This document shows positions 12,561-24,758 of a DNA stretch of 64,000 nucleotides, one piece after another. Numbering within the stretch: position 1 is the stretch's first letter; each line of letters opens with the position of its first letter. The DNA comes from Tomocerus qinae (taxonomy: Eukaryota > Arthropoda > Collembola > Entomobryomorpha > Tomoceridae). The position numbers and the translations under genes were made by a program. The stretch covers positions 31,496,001 through 31,560,000 of the forward strand of contig CM034546.1 of the NCBI GenBank assembly GCA_020055645.1, written 5' to 3'. The notes beneath the pieces were generated by a model. It saw only the letters and a list, made by a program, of their open reading frames with translations. It searched no databases and was not told the origin of the DNA.

Positions 12561-13375
12561 TTAAATATTATTTTTTCATAGGGAGACATTCGAGGCAGGC
12601 TAACTGTTCTCAGGATTTGTCAATCCATATGATAAGCATTCCAGTCTTAGTTCAAAAGTCTCAGGGAGGATTTCTCAGAAACTTTAAACTTCTGGCAAAA
12701 TATTATAGAGACTGTACTGGTAAAGAATTAATCCATGGAGTGTGCGTTAGCTCAACAACTCTGTCGGAGGTCCAGTTCTCCTGCTAGACCCCGAAGATTC
12801 GGTTGTGACATTGTTTGGTTATCAATATTCAATTGTCAATTTCAGTTTCCGTAGATACAGTGCAGTAGTGCAGTAGTAGTATAGTGTACTACTCTTTCCA
12901 ATTTGTCATATAGTAATACACAATGTGACTGAATACCGATGCATATTACTAATCCAAAGGATTGAATTACTACTGGTACTGGTACCACCAACTACAACCA
13001 CAACACTCACCTTTCATTCCTCTTGCAAGGGTTGGGGGGCGGAGCCCCCCATAAAACCAAATACTGGTATCGTGATATCATTCGATATAGTATTTATTAA
13101 TAATTTTGTGAATAAATTGACATTTCGCAGGTAAAGGTTGCAGAGATAGAAAAATATTTCCGACATGGGGGAAAATTCTAGGGATGGAAAATATTTTTAG
13201 AAATTGAAAACAGCTCCAGGGACAGAATTTTTTGGGATTAGAAATATTCCAGGGATGAAAAATATGGTTTTGTTTACAACATCCCTAAATAATCTCACTT
13301 TATCGTCAACATTTTACTTAACGCACAATAGCATTACATTACATATTAACAATAAAAACTATAAAATAAAATAAC

Positions 13376-14606
13376 TAATTAAAAAATTAAAAACTCTAAG
13401 GGAGACGCGAGGAAAACTAGAAAACAAGGAAAATCAAAGTTTCTGGTTAATTAAAATATGGCGTAATTAAATAAATATTTATGCCCAAGTCTCCCGGTTG
13501 AAATTACAAATTCGAAATCGTCTTTTCACGTTTATTAGTAAAGAAAGTAATACAAAAAATGTAAATCCTAATTGAAAATTGGTTGACTGATTCAAAAAGG
13601 TTCTCCTAAAATGTAGTAAAATGATAATGGCCAATTTGGCCTTCTACAACCAGTTAAATTGTTTGCAGCGAATAAGTACATTGTCATGAGTCTGTATGTA
13701 TGTATGTTATATGGGGTGTACTGCCTCACTACTAAGTGATAGTACTGGGCGCAGGCCTCAAATACGGGCCCATTGCCAACTCCCTTAACACTGGTATTGT
13801 TGTTAATTAATACCCGAGATGCCTAAGGCTGTCATTTACGAGTCATTGTTGTGGGTGGGACATTTATCGGAAGTCATACTAACCCAACAAAGACAGGTTA
13901 TTCAAGCTACTCTCGAGCTATCAACGAGGTATCCATGTGATGGCTTTTATCCCTTGTAATTGCGGGTTCGTGCTTAACCTTTGTGTTAATTCCACATTTA
14001 CAACTCAAACACTCGCCTTTAAACAGCCCTCGGCCATTTCACCCAGCCAAAGAATCGAACTGGCAGTGGAAGCACAAGCACACATTGATTAGTCAGACGA
14101 CTGAATTCTCCACCAAGCCAACGTGGCTGGGTTTGTCATGAGTTCTACTAAGACGATGCGATTATGCGATACTCCCTTACACTAATTATCTCATTGTCCC
14201 CACCTAGTATCTAGTGGATATGGTGCCATTGAGATTTAAGACTTCTGGATAACAACGAAATCATAACTTACATATTATTTCTATTTGTTCCCACCTAAAA
14301 GAATCTCCAATTTAAAAATAACTACTTGATTTTTTATGTTCCTCTTGATTTTTATGTAGGCTACTCTTTTGGATACGTTATTTAAAATTCTACTTGTGAC
14401 TACCACATATTATTAGAATTGCAAATTTAAAACCAATTTTCACATTGCACAATGCTAAAAACGATTCAAAAACAACTTCAACCGGGAACCTTGAGCATAA
14501 ATATATATTTACTTACGCCATATTTTAATTATCTAGAAACTTTGATTTTCAATGTTTTCTAGCTTTCCTCGCGTCTCCCTATGAGTTTTTAATTTTTTAA
14601 TTTTAA
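13376..14606. mobile_element. Foldback/long-TIR element with nested SINE
   Basis: The outer arms, about 13376-13510 and 14470-14606, are inverted copies sharing AGGGAGACGCGAGGAAA and TTAATTAAAATATGGCGTAA-like stretches. Between the arms lies a complete SINE. No transposase frame is seen. Target duplications were not identified. Confidence 0.7.
13692..14132 (-). mobile_element. tRNA-derived SINE
   Basis: On the minus strand the 5' head (14132-14045) has pol III-type internal promoter boxes: an A-box-like TGGCTTGGTGGAGAATTCAG and a B-box-like AGTTCGATTCT, spaced as in a tRNA. The body runs about 350 bp and ends in an ACATACATACATAC tail. An exact 11-bp duplication, TTGTCATGAGT, flanks it at 13681-13691 and 14133-14143, the mark of LINE-mediated insertion. 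The head could derive from a tRNA with a long variable arm, but the parent tRNA was not identified. Confidence 0.85.
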
Positions 14607-14724
14607 TATTTGTTGTGTATATAAGTTTGCTGTCATTGTTTACTGCTATCCTAGAGAGCAATAATCGTAATTGTAACACCGGTCATTATAGAAAGGAAAT
14701 TATATATATTATGAATGTATGTAT

Positions 14725-14790
14725 ATATAAACATGAACTGTCATTTCACTTCCTGTTTTAAAACATTTCTCACAAATATCAGATTTATTC
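14725..14790 (-). pseudogene. Isolated zinc-finger fragment
   Basis: On the minus strand this reads as most of one C2H2 finger (DICEKCFKTGSEMTVH), closely matching finger 4 of the intact gene at 24759-25535. The same fragment with its flank (TATAGAAAGGAAATTATATA) recurs at 23700-23815, so it was copied as DNA from the zinc-finger cluster. Confidence 0.65.
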
Positions 14791-15089
14791 GGCGTATAGG
14801 TATATTCCTCGACGTGGTCAATCAATCATTCCACCGGTAGCATAATATATCGTATCTCTAATACTTTATTCTTGGTCTATTGTCCATAGAGTGCTGAATC
14901 TTGTAATCAGGGTTAACAGGTATACTTAAATGGCAAATATAATACTTAGATTAGACCCAATGCTTAAAATATTTGCAAGTAGTTTAAAATACTTAAATTA
15001 TATTTAAATTTACTTAAAGGAGATTAAATCGGAAACAATGAAATAACGCGATCCTTAAACATGAAAATTTTCTCAAATTTTTTAAATAT

Positions 15090-15770
15090 TTCAATGGTAT
15101 ATATTTAGTATGAATTTAGAATTGTCGCATGAAATTTCCATCACAATATAGAGATCATTAAAAAAATTACACACACTATATATAAAATACAATTTGTCTT
15201 GTTTCCTAGGAGTGGAGTACCCCTATTTGCGATTAACAACTTTATGTAGTCTGAATATAACTTTGCCAGAAAATTTCTGGTTTATTTCTATTAAGTCTAT
15301 TATATAGTTGTTAAATATTTTAATTTTTCTAGTAGCAAAAACTGAAAATATTTTAGTTAGTTTGGTTGTTCTGCGAATATGCCAATAGGAAGCTACTTCA
15401 TTGGACGTTTCAAATAATTAATTACTTACCTTGTAGTTCTAACATTTTTCGCATATAATATTCAACTTTTCGTGCCTAAGGATTATCCCCTAGTAATGTG
15501 TATATTTGTAATACAGTATGTTAATATTAGCAGGTTAACCACCTATAGTTAAATTAGAGATAAGTAGAGTAGTTTATTACTGCGACCGAATGCGTGATTA
15601 TGTCTATATAGCGTATGTACTATGTACATAAGAGTATAACCCAGTGTGAAAACTTCTGCTGGATTCTACGTAAAAAATAATAAATTACCTATAGTCAGAC
15701 AACCGCCTAACTTTGATAAATGTTAAATGGTCTAATATCATAAGTTACCATTATTGTAATGAGATAATAA
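15090..15770. repeat. 5' flanking block, copy B (partial)
   Basis: It is homologous to 11105-11890 and to the start of the 19605 block. No receptor gene lies immediately downstream on the minus strand, so this is an orphan copy of the block. The stretch 14791-15089 holds only a short piece of the 3'-flank repeat. Confidence 0.7.
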
Positions 15771-15879
15771 ATTGATGTTCTTCAATTTTCTAAATTGAAT
15801 GATGTTTGTGTGAATTGGTTGTTCCAACGAAATTATTCTCTGAACAAGCAATTGTTACTGTATTATTAGTTACCTATAC

Positions 15880-16419
15880 TATAAATTTCTTAACATCTAC
15901 TCCCATATGGTAGTGCCGGAATTCTGAATATAAACTTTATTTAATTTGCATTACAATATTCAATATTCAACCTTCTATGGACAATGAAAATCGAAGATAA
16001 AAGAAGAGATTAGAAATACTACAACGTAGCGCCGAATTGGTTGATTGAGCACGTCTAGGGACTGGGGATATACCTACACCGCGTATAAGTATATTCATCG
16101 ACGTGGTTAATCCATCATTTAACTGGTATTATATTATTACTTATCTTTATTTATTTATTTATTCTTGGTCTACATTGAAGGTTGAATCTTTGCAATTTAC
16201 AATGATTCCACAATAAGTAATGATTCATTAGAATATAGTGTTTTAATAGATACAATTTTATTTGACTTTATTATTGCCTGTTCGTCCTATTCATAATTCT
16301 GTGCCATTAGTTAGTCACATTTAAAACGGCATTTTTCATGGCATACACAAAATCAATCTTATATAATACCTTCATGGCTTAACTTACTTAGAAACACTAT
16401 TTTCGTATTATACGTCGTT
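15880..16419. repeat. 3' flank of second receptor copy
   Basis: It is the counterpart of 7625-8475, slightly shorter because of deletions, and ends at the receptor stop codon. Confidence 0.7.
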
Positions 16420-18852
16420 TCACTTTCGACTGCGACGTTCGAAACAATTAAACATTTTGAGTTTACTGCTTTGCAGCATTTTCTTTACACTTGACATAAA
16501 TTTCAATATGATAACTGTTATGGAAATTTTAATCTCCCAAAAGAATGTCAATATGAATATAGTTGACACACAAAAAACAACACAAAAGATTGTAAAAACG
16601 TTTGAGTTATGAAACGACAAGGGCCGAGGGGATTTGTCCCAGCATGATTTGCATTTAGTAAAGTTGTGTGATTTGAAGTGATCCATCCATAAATTATAAA
16701 TTCCGGAATGGCTCATTGTAATCAAATTTGTTTTTAGAGCCTGCGCCATCAATGGTATGTTATCATTGACAATCGTCGTGAATACAGGGGCTGATAAAAA
16801 GTTTTTTTCTTTTCCCACATATAATGTTTTTTCTGGTTTAACTCCTCCACTGTCTGGATTCCAAAAAGAATCATTGAGAAAGCGATACAAGGACGAACTT
16901 TTAGCAACCAAAACAGAATTATTGCATTCTGCAATCCATTTCAGTGGATTAGTGTAAGCACGTACCGGCGGTCCTACAAAATGGTCATGCAGGTTCTTAA
17001 TGGTCTCCATGGTGGCATTTAATAAAAATTCATGGCGATAAATGTAGTCAAACTTGCATTGAAGGTCAAACATGCAACCGCTCTCCATAGATTGCACGTG
17101 TAGAACAGCTGCCTCGACAGTGCTTTGGTTAACCTGATCAAATGTCTTTTCAGTATAAGACTTGTCACACATATAATAGTTTTTTCCCAGGGCATAACGT
17201 CCGGTAAAACTGGGAATAGTGTAATTTATTTTGTAACAGTCATACAACCTGAGTATCTTATTTTGACGATGTTTGGGGATGAAAAAAGGATTAAATTCGT
17301 TGCCGTAAGTAAATACACCAACAGCAGAAATATCAGAAAGATTTGCCAAATGTTCAATTGATTCTATTTTCTTTACGGGACGTGGCTCAATTAAATCGGA
17401 AATGACAATTCCCTTATACCCATTTGTTAGTACAATAAACATAAGTAACATTGGGCCAATCAGCAATTTAAACCAAACCTTTTTGTTAGCTTCTGCCGAC
17501 AACAAGTAACTGACTTCCAACAGATAAGCAAAGCAAATCATAGCAAAGGGAATACTTTTCTCTTTTTTACAAAACGCTACACCGTAGACTAAAGCAATTG
17601 CAGATAATATTGAAAAGATGATGCCTAACCACGCATAAGGTTGAAATGGTCGAATGTAGCCGTAAAAGGACAGACTCTCATCTTCCAAGACGACACAGGA
17701 AACGAAATTAATAGAATCTTCCAATGTTGCAATTGTTGTAAAATAAGAAAAAGTAGTATATACATTCGGCATATTCAGTGTATTGAAAACTATGTTTATA
17801 AAGTTCTGTTTCCCTTTGTAACAATGCAAATGCTCACCTCCTTCTGTAAATACTACTAATGTGGAGTTTGGGAATCGACTTAGAATAACGGAAGAAATTG
17901 GCACTCCTATTCCGTTGTCTTCATTAAAGTCATAATTAGTAAAATATACATTCTGAAGCGGCGATCCACAGTAACTGCTTTTGTCTTTTGACATAGAAAC
18001 ACTTTGATCTTCACTGGTCATTGCCAATGTGTTTGCAACGGAGCTTTGATCGATGAAATAGTCTATTGCCAAAGCCGACGGTGGTTTATGGTGCAAATAA
18101 TTCTCCGAATACAAAGACACGAGGTTGTAAGTATAACGTAAAGAAATCGACTTCTGCCGGGAATCAAATTGAGGGCACAAGAAATAAATTATTGGGGCCC
18201 TTTCATCGTACATTGGTATTAAGAACCAGGGTTTCATCCAGAATAAATTATAAATCAAATTCGCTCTTTGATTCCCTTTTTCTGAAATACCGAGAAGAAA
18301 GTTGGAGTTTGACTGTGCCAGATCAGAAATAGCTTTGTCAACGAGCAAGTATACAGTATTTTTCCCAAAATGATAAAAACCAATCGGCAAATCTGCATTC
18401 CCAAAAAATCTGACGTTATCTGAAATATTTTCAGTGATATACATAATTAGCATCAGGTCCATAATGTTCTGTGGGTAAAAATTGATCACAATATTCTGTA
18501 CACATACAAAACGGTTAATTACAGGTGGTGATGACACTCTTAATTTCCTTTCGTTCAAACTGTCCAAACAATAAAAAATACCTTTCCTGTAATCAGTCTT
18601 ACGATTAGGTTTAACCAGAATTTCCATCGGCTGGCAGTACTTACTTTTCTCCTGAACATTGAGTCTGGTGTAAGCGAAAGGAATATCTATTGTCTGTAGT
18701 TCCCCATTTAATAAATCTTCTCGGTTGTTTAAATGTTGTTGTGGTAGAATCAAATTAATGTAGCAGTTTTTCTCTAAATGAACAAGTTCTGACAATTTCC
18801 ATCCCAAAGTCAACTCAGAGATTGTAATGAGGAAAGTCAAAATTGGGAACAT
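16420..18852 (-). CDS. Divergent ionotropic receptor (IR), intact
   Basis: A single exon encodes 810 residues. ATG 18852 gives the signal peptide MFPILTFLITISELTLGW; the frame is open a little further upstream but without an ATG. A long extracellular N-terminal region with several cysteines precedes membrane segment 1 (about 407-427, after FYGYIRPFQPYAW), a pore-like segment (about 433-452, IPFAMICFAYLLEVSYLL), membrane segment 2 (about 459-479), the second half of the ligand-binding region starting SDLIEPRPVKKIESIEHLA, and membrane segment 3 (about 751-774). This order is that of ionotropic glutamate-receptor-like channels. The key glycine/arginine/threonine ligand contacts of true glutamate receptors are not evident, as in divergent IRs. 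It probably acts as a chemosensory cation channel in neuron dendrites. It is the live partner of the pseudogene at 8476-10931. Confidence 0.9.
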   Translation of the reverse strand: MFPILTFLITISELTLGWKLSELVHLEKNCYINLILPQQHLNNREDLLNGELQTIDIPFAYTRLNVQEKSKYCQPMEILVKPNRKTDYRKGIFYCLDSLNERKLRVSSPPVINRFVCVQNIVINFYPQNIMDLMLIMYITENISDNVRFFGNADLPIGFYHFGKNTVYLLVDKAISDLAQSNSNFLLGISEKGNQRANLIYNLFWMKPWFLIPMYDERAPIIYFLCPQFDSRQKSISLRYTYNLVSLYSENYLHHKPPSALAIDYFIDQSSVANTLAMTSEDQSVSMSKDKSSYCGSPLQNVYFTNYDFNEDNGIGVPISSVILSRFPNSTLVVFTEGGEHLHCYKGKQNFINIVFNTLNMPNVYTTFSYFTTIATLEDSINFVSCVVLEDESLSFYGYIRPFQPYAWLGIIFSILSAIALVYGVAFCKKEKSIPFAMICFAYLLEVSYLLSAEANKKVWFKLLIGPMLLMFIVLTNGYKGIVISDLIEPRPVKKIESIEHLANLSDISAVGVFTYGNEFNPFFIPKHRQNKILRLYDCYKINYTIPSFTGRYALGKNYYMCDKSYTEKTFDQVNQSTVEAAVLHVQSMESGCMFDLQCKFDYIYRHEFLLNATMETIKNLHDHFVGPPVRAYTNPLKWIAECNNSVLVAKSSSLYRFLNDSFWNPDSGGVKPEKTLYVGKEKNFLSAPVFTTIVNDNIPLMAQALKTNLITMSHSGIYNLWMDHFKSHNFTKCKSCWDKSPRPLSFHNSNVFTIFCVVFCVSTIFILTFFWEIKISITVIILKFMSSVKKMLQSSKLKMFNCFERRSRK

Positions 18853-19604
18853 GTTGTTACATAACAAATTTAATTCCCTCAATAATATATTCGAATTACA
18901 GAGATAGTCTTATTTGAATTGATACATTCCATATTCAGTATTTACATACCATTAACTAACACTCATGGATTAGTAATTTTTTACATCTACTGTGATTGTT
19001 TGCCTGTAGTTAGAATGGTCTTATGTCGGAGTGGGATTAATTTGGTGTTGTCTTGTTCTTTGCTACTTAAAATTCCATCGTACAATGGAAAGCGAAACAC
19101 CATCGTCCAATATCCTTATATAAAAGATACTTCACATCTATAGTCAGTTGTCTCAAATGTCAAATCATTTTAGAACAACGTTGTTCAAATTATAATTGTT
19201 TTATATAATGAACTGTGGAAAAAAATTACCGTTTTACTTGGCTTTATGTTTAAATTATATTACTTGTTGGCTGGCAAAGCATTGAGATGTAAAGGAATCT
19301 TGAGTGGCGGAAAAGCAGAAAGCAAACGATGCAATGTGTCTAATGAGTTGTCTATTGTTCGCCAATCTAATTGTCTTTACCATAAACAAAAGATAAAAAT
19401 AAATGTTTCTTCTTGAACTTGTTTTTTAGGGATTCCCTTTTTATTTTATTTAACGTTAAAATCGACGTTGAGGAAACGAGGTTCATAAATTATTTGCTTT
19501 ATTTCGCTAGTCAACATTGTTATCAAATGCTGGGAAATGATTTTACGAGATTTTGAAATGATTTTGGAATGGTTTGCACAGCTTTATTTATTTTTGAAAT
19601 TCGC

Positions 19605-22560
19605 CACCTTTATTTTATATTTCAATGGCATAGTGTAAATTATTCCCGGTATGAATTTAGAATTCACATGAAAATTCCATCATAATATAGAGAGCATTTA
19701 AAAAAATTACACACACTATATTACATGAAATACAATTTGTCCTGTTTCCAAGGAGTGGAAAGACTCCTATTTGCGACTAACAACTTTTGGGTAGTCTGAC
19801 TATAATGTTGCCAAAAATGTCTATTAAGTCTATTATATAGTTGTTAAATATTTTAATTTTTCTAGGAGCAAGAACAGAAAATATTTTTGTCAGTTTGGCT
19901 GTTCTGCGAATATGCCAATAGTAAGCTTCTTCATTGGACGTTTTAAATAACTAATTATTTACCTTGCATGTCTAAGATTTTCCTCATATATAATATTCAA
20001 CTCGTCGTATCCAATGATTATCCCCCGATAATATGTATATATTTGTAATCTTCACTCTACATAAACATAAAGTGGGGCGTGCGCATGGGATTCTTTCACT
20101 ATTCTTGAATAAATGTTTGTATATATGTCCGTAATATTTTGTAACTATAATGATTAAGGGTAATATTTTGTAATCAATGAGCAAGGGTAATATTTTGTAA
20201 TTAATGAGTAAGGAGACTATCAGTACTTATTTTGTTTTACATTTCAACACGCTTAGGGAGCAACAATTTTACATTTAGCATTATGTGAACACAAAAAGGT
20301 GATGTAGTATTATTTCATAAAAAGTACATTGGCATATCACATTAACTGTGTTGTGCTTTGAGATGTTTAATGAAAAATTCTTTGCACTTAGTTTTTAGCA
20401 TACACTTTGTATACATAGATTTTGATTCACAAATCAATCATATTGAGATTGGAAAACTGAAATATTTCGGCTGAATGTGACATATCCGGAGACATATTTC
20501 ATGATTTTACTTTCTGCTCTTCTATTATGCATAAACTCTTTAAGGATACATGAAGTTGTATACACATCCTCTCATGTATTTATACTTTCCATGTTATAAC
20601 TTATACAGTAATTAATAATAAGCCCTAAAATACCAACATAATCACAGGCATTTCCTAAATAAAAGCAATAATACGACGTGCATAGTTTACAGGGAATGGC
20701 AAAACCTATTCTAACTTTATAGTTCCACCTCTTTTGATAAGGACTATATTACAGAGCCAATTTTATGGTTAGTTTTGCAGAAAGAATTCCATTTTTAAAC
20801 TAAATAACGTATTCTGAATTATGCAGGTTGTAGGTGTATACAGTCATATCAACAATGGTAATTACCACTATACATTATCATTTTGTATAAGTAATGAAGC
20901 CAGGTAATTAATGTGAGCCGTATAATCAAAACATTTCTCAATTTTAGTATATATTAAAATGTAGAGATTATATTTAAGTCTCAGTTAACACTTGCGCCAA
21001 ATATATTTTGGCTATGAATAGGAAGGTTAAACATGTTTGATATCCGGTTTACATCCGCCTAAAATAATAAAATATCAAAAATCTACCAATTCGCTATTAT
21101 TGTAAGCCGAAAAATTAAAATTGTCATTGGGGGCAATATTTTTACAATAGTTAAGTTGCATTTGCATCTCCTTCCAATGAAGTCCTAAATCGTTACAATC
21201 TTCAGTTTGTATAATCCATCCATTACAAAGGGATAAATAAATTATTTATAACATACTTGGCAAACCGCTTTAATATATTACAAACTTTGCAATTCTGCAA
21301 TATTGCGTTTCCATGTTTTCAAAAATACTGCCAGTAAACATTGAAGTCACAAAACAATATTCCATAAAATTAGCTAAATGAATACGTTGTGATTTTGGCA
21401 TTTTCATTTTTTATATTTTTTGGCATTAATTGGTTTTTACCTTTTATGTATTTAAGGATGGAGTTCTGCTCGACAAATACAACGTACAGGAGCAAAGCAT
21501 TCAAAGGAACATAAATTATTTTAGTGATGGGCCCTATTGAATACTGGTGCAATTGGCCTACTAGAAAATTGTTTGTAGATGCACTAGCCCCATGTACTAC
21601 AGGGCCTGGGTCCTGTGACCGCCTAGTACATTATGTTAATATTAGCAGGTGGTTAATAAATTAGTGTAGTTGTAGTTTATCCATTTTAGGGCGACCGAAT
21701 GCGTGACTACGTCGAGCAAGCATAATATGTACATATGAGTATAACCTTGTGTGAAAACTTATGTTGGATTTTGCTTACGTAAAAAATAATAAATTACCTA
21801 GTCAGATAACCGCCTAATTTTCATAAATGTTAAATGGTCTAATATCATAAGACACCATTATGGCAATGAGATAATAAATTAAATATCCTTTAATGTTATA
21901 GTTGGCTATGAATTAGTAAATAGGATATAAATATTTTATCTATGACAGTAACACAGAAATAAGGCACAAAAAATGTTCTGCAAGAAAATATTCGTGCGTT
22001 CCTTCCGTTTGTAGTAATCGAAGTCTTTACTTAATTTATAGTTTATACATAATATTCTTTTGGCGACTGATGGCCACGAAATAGAAATTTAGGTTGCTTA
22101 TATTTAGCGTTATCATAGAAATGAGCATAAATGTTAAACGGGCTTTGAATAGGCTGATATAAGTAAGACAAGGCAAACAGTAATTCAATTGGGACCTTAT
22201 TTGGAATAGATATCAGAGTAATGATGTTTTTAGAGAGCTCTACGACGTCAGTGTTATAGCTTTGAGCATGCTAAAGACTCGTATTATTAAAATACATTGA
22301 AACCAAAACAATTTATTATATTTAACGGGATACTGAACTAATTTTAAATGCTCCTTAATTATAATTGAAACTTGGCCTTTATTTTCAACTAAAGATGTAA
22401 TCTACGCTGCCTCGTTCTTGTATATTCGTTGCAATTTATGCATTTTTAATCAGTCAGCTTATATTTAGATACTTTTGGAAATTAAATAAATACACTGGCC
22501 GTACATTACATTTGTCATAAGATAAGATAATCCTCTCCGTCAATTATTAAATATGATTTT
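19605..22560. repeat. 5' flanking block, copy C, interrupted
   Basis: It is homologous to 11105-12560 over both ends (19605-20050 and 21628-22560). About 1.58 kb between them has no match in copies A and B. The block sits upstream of the intact receptor gene. Nothing is recognised in 18883-19604. Confidence 0.7.
20051..21627. mobile_element. Insertion unique to block copy C, type unknown
   Basis: Relative to copies A and B, which read TTGTAATACAGTATG continuously, copy C breaks after TTGTAAT and resumes at about TACATTATG. The insert carries three tandem GGGTAATATTTTGTAA units near 20105-20205 and the string CAGGGCCTGGGTCCTGTG close to its right end. No coding capacity or clear terminal repeat was seen. 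Confidence 0.45.
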
Positions 22561-22829
22561 AATATTTTTTATGTATATAAGTTTGCAGTCATTATTAACT
22601 GCTAATCGTAATTGTGCTGTCATGATTTACATTTGGTTGCGCCCCCCCCCCTTGGCTAAATTTCTGGATACGTGCCTGCATCTTGCACATTTTGGGAAGA
22701 ATGTGTCTTACCTCTATTGTTTCATTTGCTGTACCAACATTTGAAAGTTAAAGCAGCAATCTAAACGAAGATGTATTTAGTGTTTTCACAACGGTCACTA
22801 TTAAACGGATAAGATGTCCGACAGATGTT

Positions 22830-23015
22830 CCAGTTAAATGAGTAACCAAATGCAACTTTCATGTTTTGATATTTATGTTTACTGAGGTCCACGCTGTAAG
22901 CGAATTTCTTAACAAATCTCTCACTTAAATGATTTTTCTGTGCCATGAATACCTATAAAGTTAGTTCTCACATTACCCCTGGTTGAATTCCTTGTCCACA
23001 AGTTTCACACTTAAG
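22830..23015 (-). pseudogene. C2H2 zinc-finger relic
   Basis: Minus-strand pieces KCETCGQG (near 23010) and KKFAYSVDLSKHKY (near 22890) match finger halves but are separated by stops and frameshifts. A decayed member of the neighbouring cluster. Confidence 0.55.
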
Positions 23016-23504
23016 GGTGGTTAATAGTGGGGTAACTTGAACATAGAATTTGTGTCTATTATTAGGATTAGAGTGTAGCCCTTATTTATTTACAAAATGT
23101 TTTCAAAATTTCCAAAAAGTGACGGAAGGTGAACATTCCGGACTTGTGATCTAAAAAATGTTTATCACAACTAGTTGTAGAAAATGCATTTAAATCAAGG
23201 TTTTGCATTATTTCCACAACTGGACATAAAATTTTCGTCAATGGGGTTGAGCAAACATAAATTTACCCAACGTTATGTAGTATGATTAACCTTAAACATC
23301 AAAAATTGATTACATTTTACACAATAGTTGGGAACCCGTATGCTGTAATTTGTATACGGCTATTAGAGTCATTATAACATCAGTGTATTGATAGAAAAGG
23401 GTAAGGGCCACCAACTCTGAGATGTAGTAAAACCCATACTTGTAAACAGAAATCATTTTTAATTTCACCGTCTTGTTTGGTTTTTGAAAATACAAATATC
23501 GTGT

Positions 23505-23590
23505 CGCACTCATATGGCTTTTCGCCAGTGTATTTGTGAGTTCTTTAATGGGTTTCTAAATCACGGGACCAAGCAAATCTTTTACTGTGA
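23505..23590 (-). pseudogene. C2H2 zinc-finger relic
   Basis: The minus strand reads RFAWSRDLETH, a stop, then RTHKYTGEKPYECD: one finger and the next linker with an in-frame stop. It resembles finger sequences of the frameshifted gene at 26093-27568. Confidence 0.65.
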
Positions 23591-23699
23591 AAATAATATT
23601 CTCAAACAGAGAAGATAAAATGCTCTGAATAAAATTAAACATTGACAACAACAATTAACCGCGTATTATTTTTTCATTTTCTGGTTCATCCCACCGGTC

Positions 23700-23815
23700 T
23701 TTATAGAAAGGAAATTATATATATTATATATGAATATAAATATATATAAATATGAACTGTCAATTCACTTTCTGTTTTAAAAACCCTTTCTCACAAATAT
23801 CAGATTAAATTTTTT
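23700..23815 (-). pseudogene. Zinc-finger fragment, second copy of the 14725 fragment
   Basis: It carries the same flank and finger-4-like sequence as 14680-14790, with an extra base run that breaks the frame. Two copies of the same captured fragment lie about 9 kb apart. Nothing is recognised in 23816-24224. Confidence 0.6.
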
Positions 23816-24224
23816 AACTAATCCTTCATTTGTGTTGAGTATGCATCATTTCGAAGACATTTATTTACAGAAACCTTTCAAACTATAATTTTTTTAAAAT
23901 ATATTTCATTTACTATCAGCATGTAAGTACAAGGTACTAGGTACAACATAATACATTACTTCCAGCAATATGAGAATACATCATCAATATCAGAAATATC
24001 AGAATAGAATGCTTCGACAACTTCGTTATACTTGATACTTGTAATTATAATATTTATTTGTGCCTCAGCAGTTTACTGAAAGATTTTGCGTGTTCTTTCT
24101 TCTATAGAAATGGTAATTAGGTAAACTCATTTTAATGTTGTCATTTGAGATGAGTGAACTCCGCAGATCTTTTCACTTCAATTTAATTTCACATACATAA
24201 TTCACACAAGTAACTGGATTATGT

Positions 24225-24725
<501 letters not shown>

Positions 24726-24758
24726 ACTGATCAGTGGAATCAATAAAATCTTTTCCTA

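Noticed and set aside
13692-14132. A genuine tRNA gene in the head of the SINE
   Set aside because: Pol III boxes are present but the acceptor stem does not pair cleanly, and the segment continues into a SINE body with an ATAC tail and 11-bp target duplications.
18862-18882. Extended N-terminus of the intact receptor starting at TTG
   Set aside because: ATG at 18852 gives an immediate signal peptide; the upstream codons have no ATG.
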